Below are positions 42,280 to 50,795 of a DNA stretch of 64,000 nucleotides, piece after piece. Source of the stretch: Kitasatospora sp. MAP12-44 (GTDB lineage: Bacteria; Actinomycetota; Actinomycetes; Streptomycetales; Streptomycetaceae); assembly GCF_029892095.1 (NCBI RefSeq), contig NZ_JARZAE010000004.1, positions 4,216,001 to 4,280,000 on the forward strand, written 5' to 3'. The notes beneath the pieces were generated by a model. It had not been told where the DNA came from. It ran no database searches and saw nothing but the letters and a program-made list of their open reading frames with translations. Numbering within the stretch: the stretch's first letter is position 1; every line of letters begins with the position of its first letter. A program made the position numbers and the translations under genes.

Positions 42280-42341
42280 GGCAAGGCCTCCTACGGCAGG
42301 GGTGAGGTTGGCGGTAGTACGGGGGGACTGCTGATCGACTG

Positions 42342-42965
42342 TCAGGCGGCCATGGCCGCGGCGAGCAGGTGCTCCAGCGGCTTGAGCTCTCCACCCCGGC
42401 TGGCGGCCAGCAGCCGCCGGGTCAGCTCGATGCGTTCGGTGGGGACGGCGGTGAACCGGGAGCGGTCGGCGGCCAGGCGGTCGCAGGCCCGGCCGTACAG
42501 CTTGCGGCTGTAGGCCTCACTGATGCCGAGCACCTCGGCGATCTCCCGGTGGCTGTAGTCGAAGGCGCGGCGCAGCATCAGGACGGCCCGCTCCGCCGGG
42601 CCCAGGCGTTCCAGCATCCAGGTCACCGCGGAGCGCAACTCGTCCTCGTCACCGACCCGTTGGGACGGCTCGACGTAGCCGCCGGCCGGCAGCGCCTCCT
42701 CCGGGACCAAGGCGCCGACGTAGCAGACCCGCCGACTGTGCGCGGACTTCAGGTGGTCGACGCACAGCCGGGTCACCACCGTCGCCAGGAAGGCGCGGTG
42801 GTTCTCGACATTGCTGGTGGAGACCCAGCGCAGCCACGCCTCGGAGACGATGTCCTCGGCCTCCTCGGCGGATCCGACCCACCGGTAGGCGAGCGCCAGC
42901 AGGCGCGGCCGCTGGCTCTCGAACTGCTCTTCCTGCTCTTGCTGTTCTTGCTCGGCGACGAACAA
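42342..42965 (-). CDS. ECF-like RNA polymerase sigma factor
   Basis: From a TTG at 42965 (GGAGG ribosome site 8 bases upstream) the gene encodes 207 residues. It begins with a glutamine/glutamate-rich stretch (FVAEQEQQEQEEQFESQ), followed by sigma region 2 (PRLLALAYRWVGSAEEAEDI) and region 4 (GPAERAVLMLRRAFDYSHRE, then EVLGISEAYSRKLYGRACDR). It resembles ECF factors of the SigJ type without the C-terminal SnoaL domain. No anti-sigma gene is adjacent. A perfect 17-base hairpin separates it from the aminotransferase gene, so it may have its own promoter or attenuated expression. Confidence 0.75.
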   Translation of the reverse strand: MFVAEQEQQEQEEQFESQRPRLLALAYRWVGSAEEAEDIVSEAWLRWVSTSNVENHRAFLATVVTRLCVDHLKSAHSRRVCYVGALVPEEALPAGGYVEPSQRVGDEDELRSAVTWMLERLGPAERAVLMLRRAFDYSHREIAEVLGISEAYSRKLYGRACDRLAADRSRFTAVPTERIELTRRLLAASRGGELKPLEHLLAAAMAA

Positions 42966-42990
42966 CGGTACTGCCTCCCAAGGCTGTTCC

Positions 42991-43026
42991 GGTGCGGGGT
43001 CGCGGACGTGTCCGCGACCCCGCACC
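42991..43026 (-). terminator. Perfect 36-base hairpin upstream of the sigma gene
   Basis: GGTGCGGGGTCGCGGAC is followed by GT and its exact reverse complement GTCCGCGACCCCGCACC: a 17-base stem with a 2-base centre. It lies 22 bases after the aminotransferase stop and 25 bases before the sigma start. It can act as a terminator, an attenuator or a dimeric operator. No U-tract is seen. Confidence 0.7.
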
Positions 43027-43048
43027 GCAAGCAGACTCACTCGTATCC

Positions 43049-44320
43049 TCAGGCCTGGCCCTCGGCCAGCACCTGGTCCAGGCTCTTGGCGAAGGCCGCG
43101 GCGTACTCGGTGATCTCCGCCTCCCCCATGGGGGTGGAGACACAGCCCAGGCCGCTGTCCCCGAGGTGGATACCGTTGTCCAGCAGCGCCCAGTAGAAGC
43201 GCTTCATCGCGGCCGCGGCGCTGTCGTACCCCGCGGGGGTGCTGGTGGCGACCACCCGGAACAGTGAGCCGAGACCGTTGACCTGCCAGTCCAGCCCGGC
43301 GGACGCGACGGTGGCGCGCATCGCCTGACGGGCCTGCTCGCCGAGCACGCCGATCCGCTCGTGCGCCTCGGGCGTCAGCAGGCGCAGCGAGGCGATGCCG
43401 GAGCTCATGCTGACCGGGTTGGCGTTGTAGGAGCCCGAGTGCGGCAGGGCCGGCGCGCCCTTGCTGGGGTCGAACACGCTCATGAACCGGCCCCGCCCGG
43501 CGACAGCGCCGATCGGCATCCCCGCGGCGATGACCTTGCCCAGCACGGTGAGGTCCGCCTCGACGCCGAGCAGCGGCATGGCACCGTGGAACCCGACCCG
43601 GTAAGAACCCACCTCGTCGGAGATCAGCAGCGCCCCGCTCGTGTCGCAGAACTCCCGCAGCGCCTCCAGGTACTGCTTGTCGGCGGGAACCAGGCCGATC
43701 CGCCACGGGACCGGGTCGATCAGCACACAGGCCAGCTCGTCCGCGTGCCGGCGCAGGACGGCCAGCGCCCCCTCGGGGTCGTTGAACGGGATGATCACGG
43801 TGTTGTTGACCACGCCCTCCGGGTTCCCGGTGGTGGCGTGGCTGATGAGCGAGCCGGAGCCGTCGTTGTTGACCGCGACCGCGTCGTAGGCGCCGTGGTA
43901 GGCGCCGGCGATCTTGGCGATCTTCGGACGCCGGGTGTGGGCGCGGGCGGCCTGGACCGCCATCATCACGGCCTCGGTGCCGGAGCTGGTGAAGCGCACG
44001 TGCTCGAAGGTGTCGTTGCGCGCCGAGAGCGCCTCGGCGTACTCCACCTCCGCCGGCGTCGGCATGCCGAAGCTGGTCCCGCGCGACACCGCCTCGGTGA
44101 TCGCCCGGACCATCTCGGGGTGCGCGTGGCCGTGGATCAGCGTGGTGCTGTTGTTGAGGAAATCGATGCGCTCGACGCCGTCGACGTCGGTGACCCGGGC
44201 ACCGCTGCCCGACTTGACGTAGACGGGGTAGGGGGCACTGTAGACCGCGGTGCGGCTGTTGCCGCCCGGCATGACCTGGACTGCGCGGGCGTAGAGTTCG
44301 GCGGACTTCTCCGTGATCAC
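43049..44320 (-). CDS. Class III PLP aminotransferase (GSA aminomutase-like)
   Basis: From GTG 44320 (GGAGC site) the gene encodes 423 residues. It shows class III aminotransferase motifs: FLNNSTTLIHGHAHPEMVRA, SSGTEAVMMAVQAAR, LLISDEVGSYRVG and the PLP-lysine in TVLGKVIAAGMPIGAVAGR. It is closest in pattern to glutamate-1-semialdehyde 2,1-aminomutase and related enzymes. It could install the amino group on the pyrazole or move an amino group on the lysine/glutamate-derived skeleton; this is inference. It sits between the MetRS-like gene and the sigma gene in the formycin operon. Confidence 0.82.
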   Translation of the reverse strand: MITEKSAELYARAVQVMPGGNSRTAVYSAPYPVYVKSGSGARVTDVDGVERIDFLNNSTTLIHGHAHPEMVRAITEAVSRGTSFGMPTPAEVEYAEALSARNDTFEHVRFTSSGTEAVMMAVQAARAHTRRPKIAKIAGAYHGAYDAVAVNNDGSGSLISHATTGNPEGVVNNTVIIPFNDPEGALAVLRRHADELACVLIDPVPWRIGLVPADKQYLEALREFCDTSGALLISDEVGSYRVGFHGAMPLLGVEADLTVLGKVIAAGMPIGAVAGRGRFMSVFDPSKGAPALPHSGSYNANPVSMSSGIASLRLLTPEAHERIGVLGEQARQAMRATVASAGLDWQVNGLGSLFRVVATSTPAGYDSAAAAMKRFYWALLDNGIHLGDSGLGCVSTPMGEAEITEYAAAFAKSLDQVLAEGQA

Positions 44321-44379
44321 CGGTGCTCCTTCGTGACAGGCCTCAACGGCCGGGGGAGGTGTATGGGGCGCGCGCGTTG

Positions 44380-46413
44380 TCAGCCGGCGCTCTTGATCGA
44401 TACGTCGGACGGAAAGTACGGGCCGGCCAGAGCGACGGGAGTACCCGGCGCGACCCACTGGATCGGGCTCTCACCGGCCTCGGGGGCGGCCACCCCCAGC
44501 TGCCCGGCCAGGCGGGCGGCCAGCACCGGCAGCAGCGGCTCGGCCACCGTCGCCAGGGTGTGCACGGCCATCAGCTCCAGGGCCATGCAGGTTCGGGCCG
44601 TAGCGGTGGCGACTCCCGCTGCCAGCACGTCCTCACAGACCTCGGCGAACCGGCCGGCCTCGGCCACGAAGCCGCTCACCAGCTCGGCGGCGGTCCGGGC
44701 CGAGTACCGCTCCGGCTCCAGCGCGCCGCTCAGTCGGGAGGCGAAGGTGCGGATCCGGCCGTAGAACTGCTCGGCCTCGGCGTTCCAACTGCCCGCCTCC
44801 GGTGCCAGCCCGTCGAAGTACTTGCGCAACCGGTCGTCCACCGAGGCGAGCCAGTCCTGCCACTGCCCGACGAGCTCGGTGCGCACAAAGCGCTCGTAGT
44901 CGGCGACGACGAAGTCCCGGCGCCGGATGTCGGGGCTGGTGGCCGCCAGGTAGAGCCGCAGCTGGTCGCGGGTCTCCTCGCGGAAGGCGTCCCGGCCCCA
45001 GATGGCGTGCTTGCGGCCGGTTGAGAACTTCCTGCCGTCCAGCAGGTAGAACTCGTTGCACACCATGGTGTCGGCCGGCTCCAGCTTGTCGGTGAAGGAG
45101 CCGAGCACGGCGGGGAAGACGACGGCGCGCAGGAAGGCGTTGTCGAAGCCGAAGAACAGGACAGTGCGCGGCTGTTCGGCCTCCGCGTAGTCCTCCCAGC
45201 CGGCCAGGCCCTGTTCCTGCGCCAGCGCGTCCACCGCCGTGACGAAGCGGGCGGCCAGCTCGAAGGCCGAGTACATCCGCTGGCCCTCGGTCGCACCGGA
45301 CGGGTCGACCGGCAGCAGCAGGCCGTCCGGCGCGACCGTGCTCACCGGGAGGTCGGGCAGCGGGGCAGCCAGCACCCGGTCCACGTAGGAGCGCAGCCGG
45401 GCGCTCATCGCGACCGTGCGCAGATAGCCCGTGAGCTTCTCCCGCATCGGCTCCAGCGGCAGGTAGTAGCGCGTCAGTTCGCGCCGCTCGGTGGGCGTGC
45501 CACAGACCCGGCAGCTCGGTTCGAGCAGCTCCTCGTCGGCGAACGGAAGCGCGCACGCCTCGCACTCGATGCCCGCGGTGTCGTGCGAGCCGCAGTGCGG
45601 GCAGGCCCCCGCCACGAAGGCCTCGAAGCGGAAACCACCGCACGGGACACAGTAGTTGGACTGGACAGTCTTGGTGATCACGGTGCCGTTCGAGCGCAGC
45701 CGGTCGAAGACCTCCAGCGCCACCTGCGGGTAGCGCGGCGAGGACGGCCGGACGAACACGTCCCACTGGATGTCCGCAGCCCGCAGCGCCTCCTGGATCG
45801 CGTCGGTGTTGCGCTCCGCGAGCTGGTAGAAGCTCAGCCCCTGCTCGATGGCTGCGGCCGCCACCTGGCTCTGGTGCCCGACCGTGCCCAGAAGCAGACG
45901 GGCCGGAGTGCCGCGCGCGAGCAGGCCGCGCCGGACCACGTCCGCGTTGAGGAACGGGCCGGCCAGGTGCCCCAGGTGCAACTCGCCGTTGGGCGTGGGG
46001 AAGGAGGGCAGCAGCAGGACCGGGCGCTCGGACCCGCGCGCCGCCCCGGCGCGCCGGTCGTGCTCCGCGTCCAGCGCCGCCAGGTCCTCCCACCAGAAGG
46101 TCAGGAAGGTCAGCGGCCGGTCCTCGGCGGGGTTGTGCAGAGTGTGCACGCCCAGCGGCGGGAGGCGGACCGTGTCGCCCGCCGCCACCCGCGCCCTCGC
46201 GCCGTCCGAGGTGACCTCGCCCTGACCGTCCAGGATCACCCAAGCCTCGACGTCGTGATGGTTGTGCGGGGCTGTCGTCTCGCCCGGCCGAAGGGTGACC
46301 CGTCGGACGTTGACGGGGAGTTCGGAGTCCTGTGCCCAGGCCGGCTGCGCGCTTCTCACGAAGTCCGGCCGGGCGAGTTCGTCGACAGTGCGTGAGATGG
46401 TCTCAATGTCCAT
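44380..46413 (-). CDS. Cupin-methionyl-tRNA synthetase-like N-N bond-forming enzyme
   Basis: The 677-residue protein has an N-terminal cupin (residues about 35-110: TAPHNHHDVEAWVILDGQGE, H50, H52, H53) and a MetRS-like catalytic domain. That domain has HLGH at 146-149, a KMSKS variant in KFSTGRK and zinc knuckles (CVPCGG, CPHCGS, CEAC, CRVCG). Cupin-MetRS didomain proteins are established hydrazine makers: they join N6-hydroxylysine to an amino acid with ATP, and the cupin rearranges the ester to an N-N bond. In this cluster it would make the N-N bond of the pyrazole. The gene is adjacent to lysine N6-hydroxylase. Confidence 0.88.
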   Translation of the reverse strand: MDIETISRTVDELARPDFVRSAQPAWAQDSELPVNVRRVTLRPGETTAPHNHHDVEAWVILDGQGEVTSDGARARVAAGDTVRLPPLGVHTLHNPAEDRPLTFLTFWWEDLAALDAEHDRRAGAARGSERPVLLLPSFPTPNGELHLGHLAGPFLNADVVRRGLLARGTPARLLLGTVGHQSQVAAAAIEQGLSFYQLAERNTDAIQEALRAADIQWDVFVRPSSPRYPQVALEVFDRLRSNGTVITKTVQSNYCVPCGGFRFEAFVAGACPHCGSHDTAGIECEACALPFADEELLEPSCRVCGTPTERRELTRYYLPLEPMREKLTGYLRTVAMSARLRSYVDRVLAAPLPDLPVSTVAPDGLLLPVDPSGATEGQRMYSAFELAARFVTAVDALAQEQGLAGWEDYAEAEQPRTVLFFGFDNAFLRAVVFPAVLGSFTDKLEPADTMVCNEFYLLDGRKFSTGRKHAIWGRDAFREETRDQLRLYLAATSPDIRRRDFVVADYERFVRTELVGQWQDWLASVDDRLRKYFDGLAPEAGSWNAEAEQFYGRIRTFASRLSGALEPERYSARTAAELVSGFVAEAGRFAEVCEDVLAAGVATATARTCMALELMAVHTLATVAEPLLPVLAARLAGQLGVAAPEAGESPIQWVAPGTPVALAGPYFPSDVSIKSAG

Positions 46414-46486
46414 CGTGGGTACGGGGGTTGTCCTGCCATCCGCCGAGCGCGGACCCCCTGCTCCTCTCGTGATGCCGATGGGACGA

Positions 46487-47818
46487 TCAGTGGTGGGTAT
46501 TGAGGATCAGTTCGTCGGATACCTCGTCCGCCGGCTGCGGATCGGCGGTGTCCCAGTCCAGCGCGGTGCTCACCGATCCGGTGTCGTAACGCTCCTGGCC
46601 GATCAGGCTGTTGGTGATCACGGCGCTGCGCCAGGCGAGCAGGCTGAGGTTGGGGTCGGCCACCCCGTACTCCCGCTGCGCAGCGTTCTGGACGAAGATC
46701 CGGTGGCCGGCCGGGCCGTCCCATTCGAGACTGAAGTCCGGTCGTACCACCGGCATTCCGTCGCTGATGGCGAGCTGGTCCTTCAGGCCCAGCAGCAGGT
46801 CGGGCATGCTGTGCTCGTAGCCGGTGGCGCAGATGACGATGTCCACGGTCTGCCGCACCGGCTCCGCGCCATACGCCGACTGCCAGGAGACGACCAGGCC
46901 GTCCGGCGTGCGGGTCAGGTCGCGCAGCGAGTGGTTGAGCAGGATGCGGCAGCTGCGCCCCCCGCCCTCCAGGAGCTCCAGGTCGTACAGCCGCTGGTAG
47001 AGCTCCTCCAGCAGCGGGATGGAGATGCCGTCGCTGCTGAGCCGCAGCCGCTGCACGATGTCCTCCCGTTCGCGCTCCGGGCGGCCGTAGAAGTGGTGGC
47101 TGTAGTCGGGCAGGTAGAGCTCGTCGATGAACGGACTGTCGTCCAACGGGAGCAGGTTGCTCCGCCGAGTGCCCCAGAAGATCTGCGCCGGGCGCTGCGT
47201 CCCGGAGTTCAGCAGATAGTGCACAACCTCGGCGCCGCTCTGCCCGCCGCCGACGACGGCCACCCGCTTTCCGGCAAAGTCACGTTTGTGGCGCAGGAGT
47301 TGGTCGGTGTGGAAGACCTGCTCGGGATCGTGGCCCCAGACGCTCTGCGGCAGCCGCGGCGCCAGACCGGTGCCGACCACGACGTTGCGGGCCCGCAGCA
47401 TGCCCTGGTCGGTGTGCACCGCAAAGGCGCTGCCGTCCCACTCGACGTTCTCCACCCGGGTCCCGAAGCGGAGGTTGTCCATCCGGGCGACCGCCCACTG
47501 GCAGTACTGCTCGAACTCCCGGCGCGGCACCTTGGAGCGGCCGGTCACCAGCATGCGGTAGAGCCGCTTGGTGTCCACCAGGAAGGAGAGGAACGAGTAC
47601 GGATTGGTCGGGTCGACCGGAGTGACCAGGTCCTTCAGGAAGTGGACCTGCATCTGCGCGTCCGGCAGCATCAGACCGGGATGCCACTCGAACGCGTCCT
47701 TGTGGTCGATGAACACGGCTGACAGGTTCGGTTCCCGTGACGTCAATGCCGCAAGACTCAGGTTCGACGGACCTATGCCAACACCCACGAGATCGAAAGT
47801 CTTCGGCATCTCACTCAT
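46487..47818 (-). CDS. L-lysine N6-hydroxylase
   Basis: The 443-residue flavoprotein has an FAD motif LVGVGIGPSNLSLAAL at the start, FEWHPGLMLPDAQMQVHFLK and an NADPH motif VAVVGGGQSGAEVVHYLL. This is the IucD/SidA/PvdA family. It should hydroxylate the side-chain amine of lysine, giving N6-hydroxylysine, the first step of the hydrazine pathway. The next gene (44380) is the N-N bond former. It follows the saccharopine-dehydrogenase-like gene by 36 bases in the formycin operon. Confidence 0.87.
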   Translation of the reverse strand: MSEMPKTFDLVGVGIGPSNLSLAALTSREPNLSAVFIDHKDAFEWHPGLMLPDAQMQVHFLKDLVTPVDPTNPYSFLSFLVDTKRLYRMLVTGRSKVPRREFEQYCQWAVARMDNLRFGTRVENVEWDGSAFAVHTDQGMLRARNVVVGTGLAPRLPQSVWGHDPEQVFHTDQLLRHKRDFAGKRVAVVGGGQSGAEVVHYLLNSGTQRPAQIFWGTRRSNLLPLDDSPFIDELYLPDYSHHFYGRPEREREDIVQRLRLSSDGISIPLLEELYQRLYDLELLEGGGRSCRILLNHSLRDLTRTPDGLVVSWQSAYGAEPVRQTVDIVICATGYEHSMPDLLLGLKDQLAISDGMPVVRPDFSLEWDGPAGHRIFVQNAAQREYGVADPNLSLLAWRSAVITNSLIGQERYDTGSVSTALDWDTADPQPADEVSDELILNTHH

Positions 47819-47854
47819 GACTATCTCCCGTTGTCGATAAGGGCGCGCGGTTTG

Positions 47855-49006
47855 TCACCTGATCTCGTGTGCCGGGGTCCAGGCGACGCCACGCTCGATC
47901 AGTGCTCTCATCAGCTCTTGGAACAGTGCCTGCGACAGCGCGGCGTGGGGTTTGCGCCAGCCGACCCCCGTGACGGCCCGCTCCCCCAGCAGCCGGGTGG
48001 CCCCGGCCAGAGCGAATCCCGTGGTGCGGGCCATCGCCGACAAGCCGGTCGTCTCGTCCGCGATGTCCAGCACGGTGCTGCGCAGGGTCGCCGGGCGGCC
48101 GGCCAGTCGGCCGTGCGCGGTCACCTCCAGCACCACCAGGTCCCGGTCGCCGGGGCGAGCGCGCACCTGCGGCGCCAGCACCCGTTCGACCACGCGCTTG
48201 GGCGGCACCCGGACGCCGTCGACATCCACCAGCTCCTCGGCCAGCAGGCCGAGCCGGGCCAGGTCGGTCACCGCCTGCGCGAAGCCGGGCCAGCGCAGGG
48301 TCTTCTGGGTGCAGTCGACGCCGCGCAGGACAGGGTGCTCGCCGAGCCAGGGAGCCATCCCGTCGTGGTAGGCCTCCAACCGGCCGACCCCGTCCACCTC
48401 GCGCGTCTCCACCCCGGAGAAGCGGGCGTGCCGCACCGGCCGGCCGCTGCTCAGGGCGAGCGCCTCGCGCTGGGCGATCGGCAGATGGTGGTCGTTCTCG
48501 CCGCCGAAGAAGGCGGAGTAGCCCAGCGGCTCGCGCGGCTGCTCGGGCACCCCGCCGCAGCAGATCTCCAGCGCCTCGACCTGGTCCAGCCGCTGGGCCA
48601 CGTCCACCGCGAGCAGCTCGGTGAGGCCCGGTTCGAGGCCGAGCGGCAGCAGGACGGTTGCCCCGGAATCCTTGAACGCGCTGTCCAGACAATGCAGTTC
48701 ATCGGTCGGCGGCCGGGTGATGCCGGCCACCGGAACCGGGCCGGCCGCCCGGATCACGGCGCGGGTGGCCGCCCAGGGAAGCGCCGTCGCGACCGCGTCC
48801 CGCCCGGCCAGACTGCCGTCCAGGCCCGACGTGGTCCGCAGCGCGCAGCTGCTGTGCTCGGCGAGCCAGCCGGCCAGTTCGGCGGCCCGCTCGTGGTCCC
48901 GGTCGACCAGCGTCAGCTCGGTCGTGTCCGGGTCGGTGGCCAGCGCGTAAGCAGCCGCGCGGCCCATCTGTCCGCAGCCCACCAGGGTGGCCTTCACGCA
49001 CGCCAC
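47855..49006 (-). CDS. Saccharopine dehydrogenase-like oxidoreductase
   Basis: The 383-residue protein has an N-terminal Rossmann motif TLVGCGQMGRAAAYAL and the saccharopine-reductase pattern GATVLLPLGLEPGLTELLAV. Saccharopine dehydrogenases oxidise a secondary C-N bond joining lysine to a dicarboxylic acid. The N-N coupled lysine conjugate has an analogous hydrazine linkage, so this enzyme is a candidate for cleaving it to a hydrazino acid. The start is either GTG 49006 or GTG 48997. The gene is 22 bases after the ATP-grasp gene. Confidence 0.78.
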   Translation of the reverse strand: MACVKATLVGCGQMGRAAAYALATDPDTTELTLVDRDHERAAELAGWLAEHSSCALRTTSGLDGSLAGRDAVATALPWAATRAVIRAAGPVPVAGITRPPTDELHCLDSAFKDSGATVLLPLGLEPGLTELLAVDVAQRLDQVEALEICCGGVPEQPREPLGYSAFFGGENDHHLPIAQREALALSSGRPVRHARFSGVETREVDGVGRLEAYHDGMAPWLGEHPVLRGVDCTQKTLRWPGFAQAVTDLARLGLLAEELVDVDGVRVPPKRVVERVLAPQVRARPGDRDLVVLEVTAHGRLAGRPATLRSTVLDIADETTGLSAMARTTGFALAGATRLLGERAVTGVGWRKPHAALSQALFQELMRALIERGVAWTPAHEIR

Positions 49007-49028
49007 CCCCGCTCTCGGCTCGCCACGC

Positions 49029-50291
49029 CTACGCGCTGCGGTCCGCGGTCGGCACCACCCGGGCCACCGCCTCGACGGTCACCCGATCCAGCAGGGCATC
49101 CAGCCCGGCCCGTTCGACGTGCCGGGCGAGCACCGCGGCGACCCGCTGCTGGCCGAAGTTCTTCGGCGGCAGGGCCAACTCGGCGCCGGCCGGGACCTCG
49201 TAGAAGACGTGGTCGAAGCCCGGGTCCTCGCAGATCCCCGCCAGGCCCCCGACCTCCTCGAACCGCCCCTCCTGCTCGGCCAGGACGAAGCGCAGGCCCG
49301 CCGCGACCTGCCGGCGGTGCTCCAGCCGGAGCGGATCCCCGGTGGCGACCCGGATCACGTTCTCGAAGTAGTCCACCCCGGTCGCCGCCGGCACCAGGTG
49401 CGACCCGATGTAGTCACCTGCGGGCCGCGCGGCGATCTCGATGAACCGCAGCCCCTGCGCACCCCACTTGGCCTCCAGGTGGAAGGCGCAGTTGTCGAAC
49501 TCCAGCGCCGCCAGGATGTCCTTGGTGGTGGCGGTGATCTCGGCCCAGGCCTCGGCGGGCAGCGCGCTGGGCACCCGGTGCGAGAGCTCCAGGTGGTAGG
49601 GGACGCTGGTCACCTTGTCCGTGATGGTGACGACATGGGTCTCCCCTGCCGAGACGAACCCCTCGACGCTCAGTTCGTCGCCCTCCAGGAACTCCTCGAC
49701 GATGAACTCCGCACCGAACTGACGGAACACCGGGTCGAAGTCCGGCCGGGCGATGGCCGCGAGCTTCTCCATCGCCGGCGCCAGGTCCTGCGGGTCGCGC
49801 AGCTCGAAGATGCCCTTGGACCCCGAGGCGCCGGTGGGCTTCACGACCGCGGGCAGCCCGACCTCGCCGATCGCGGCCTTCAGCTCGTCGAGGCCGGTGA
49901 CCCGGGCGTAGCGCGGGAGCACACCGCCGAGGTGACGCAGCGCCTCCTTCATGGCGTACTTGTTGCGCGCCCGCAGGGCGGCGGTGTCGGACATCCCGCG
50001 CAGTCCGAGGTCGGCCGCGATCGCCGCGACCAGCTGGATGTCGACCTCGGTGAAGTTCGCGACACCGGCCAGGTCGTAGGTCTTCGCGATCTCCCGGGCG
50101 GCGGCCAGCGAGGCCTCCCGGTCGTAGGTGTCGACCTGCCGGAATTCGTCCACCAGCGGCTTGGCGAACTCCGGGACGGCACGCCCGAGAAGGACCACCC
50201 CGTAGCCGAGGCGGCGGGCAGCCAGCAGGGACTCCAGGCCCTCCCGGGGAATCCTCCGCAGGTTCACGAAAAGAACATGGCGCTTCGCCAC
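49029..50291 (-). CDS. ATP-grasp ligase
   Basis: The 420-residue protein is an ATP-grasp enzyme: GLPAVVKPTGASGSKGIFEL, FIVEEFLEGDELSVEGFV and RFIEIAARPAGDYIGSHLV. GTG 50291 follows GGAGGGCCT and is preferred over a longer upstream frame. The family includes amino-acid ligases that form peptide or amide bonds via acyl phosphates. It is the first gene of the long minus-strand operon. It may activate a carboxylate of the pyrazole precursor or make a protected amide. The S9 peptidase gene divergent to it could remove such a group. Confidence 0.82.
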   Translation of the reverse strand: MAKRHVLFVNLRRIPREGLESLLAARRLGYGVVLLGRAVPEFAKPLVDEFRQVDTYDREASLAAAREIAKTYDLAGVANFTEVDIQLVAAIAADLGLRGMSDTAALRARNKYAMKEALRHLGGVLPRYARVTGLDELKAAIGEVGLPAVVKPTGASGSKGIFELRDPQDLAPAMEKLAAIARPDFDPVFRQFGAEFIVEEFLEGDELSVEGFVSAGETHVVTITDKVTSVPYHLELSHRVPSALPAEAWAEITATTKDILAALEFDNCAFHLEAKWGAQGLRFIEIAARPAGDYIGSHLVPAATGVDYFENVIRVATGDPLRLEHRRQVAAGLRFVLAEQEGRFEEVGGLAGICEDPGFDHVFYEVPAGAELALPPKNFGQQRVAAVLARHVERAGLDALLDRVTVEAVARVVPTADRSA

Positions 50292-50795
50292 AGGCCCTCC
50301 ACAGTTGCAGGATAAAAGCCGAAGCAGATCCGAGCACGTACCGGGCGCGCTGTGGTCCCGACGGATCATCAGAGATTGAGCGACAGCGACTGGTTGGAGG
50401 CAGCTGGAACGGCCTGCCGAACTCTTCGAGGTGATGGTTCAAAAGGCCCTCGGGGACCGCGGATCACGCGGCCACGCACGGAAGAGACCCCCGCAAACCC
50501 CGGACCTTGTCTCAACATGGTTCAAACCACAGGGAGAACACACGCACCGCCAGGCGCTCTGTTCTCCGGGTCACCACCAGCATGATTCGTATGCCCAACC
50601 ATGTCAACCGATGAGTTCCGGTCAGCTCGTCGACCGAAATCGGCTGCTACCAGCGGCAATCGGCTCGCCCCCTGCTGCCCCCGACCCGAATCTGGCAGGA
50701 TGAGGTACCTACGCGGGCCGTGACAACGACCCGGCCGCGTACCGACGGACCCAGGGTCCAAGTAGCCCGGCCGAAGGCCCCCTTGAGGAGAACGC
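50292..50795. promoter_or_regulatory. Divergent promoter region of the formycin operon
   Basis: About 500 bases between the ATP-grasp gene (minus) and the peptidase gene (plus) hold no convincing gene. ATGGTTCAAA occurs twice in the same direction at 50434-50443 and 50517-50526, 83 bases apart, and is a candidate operator. GAGGAGA lies before the peptidase ATG. Promoters for both operons must lie here; no clear -35/-10 pair is identified. Confidence 0.5.

Noticed and set aside
39628-42513. A 961-codon plus-strand open frame opposite forH, forA and the dehydrogenase
   Set aside because: It crosses three real minus-strand genes and their intergenic gaps; its composition is that of an antisense shadow.
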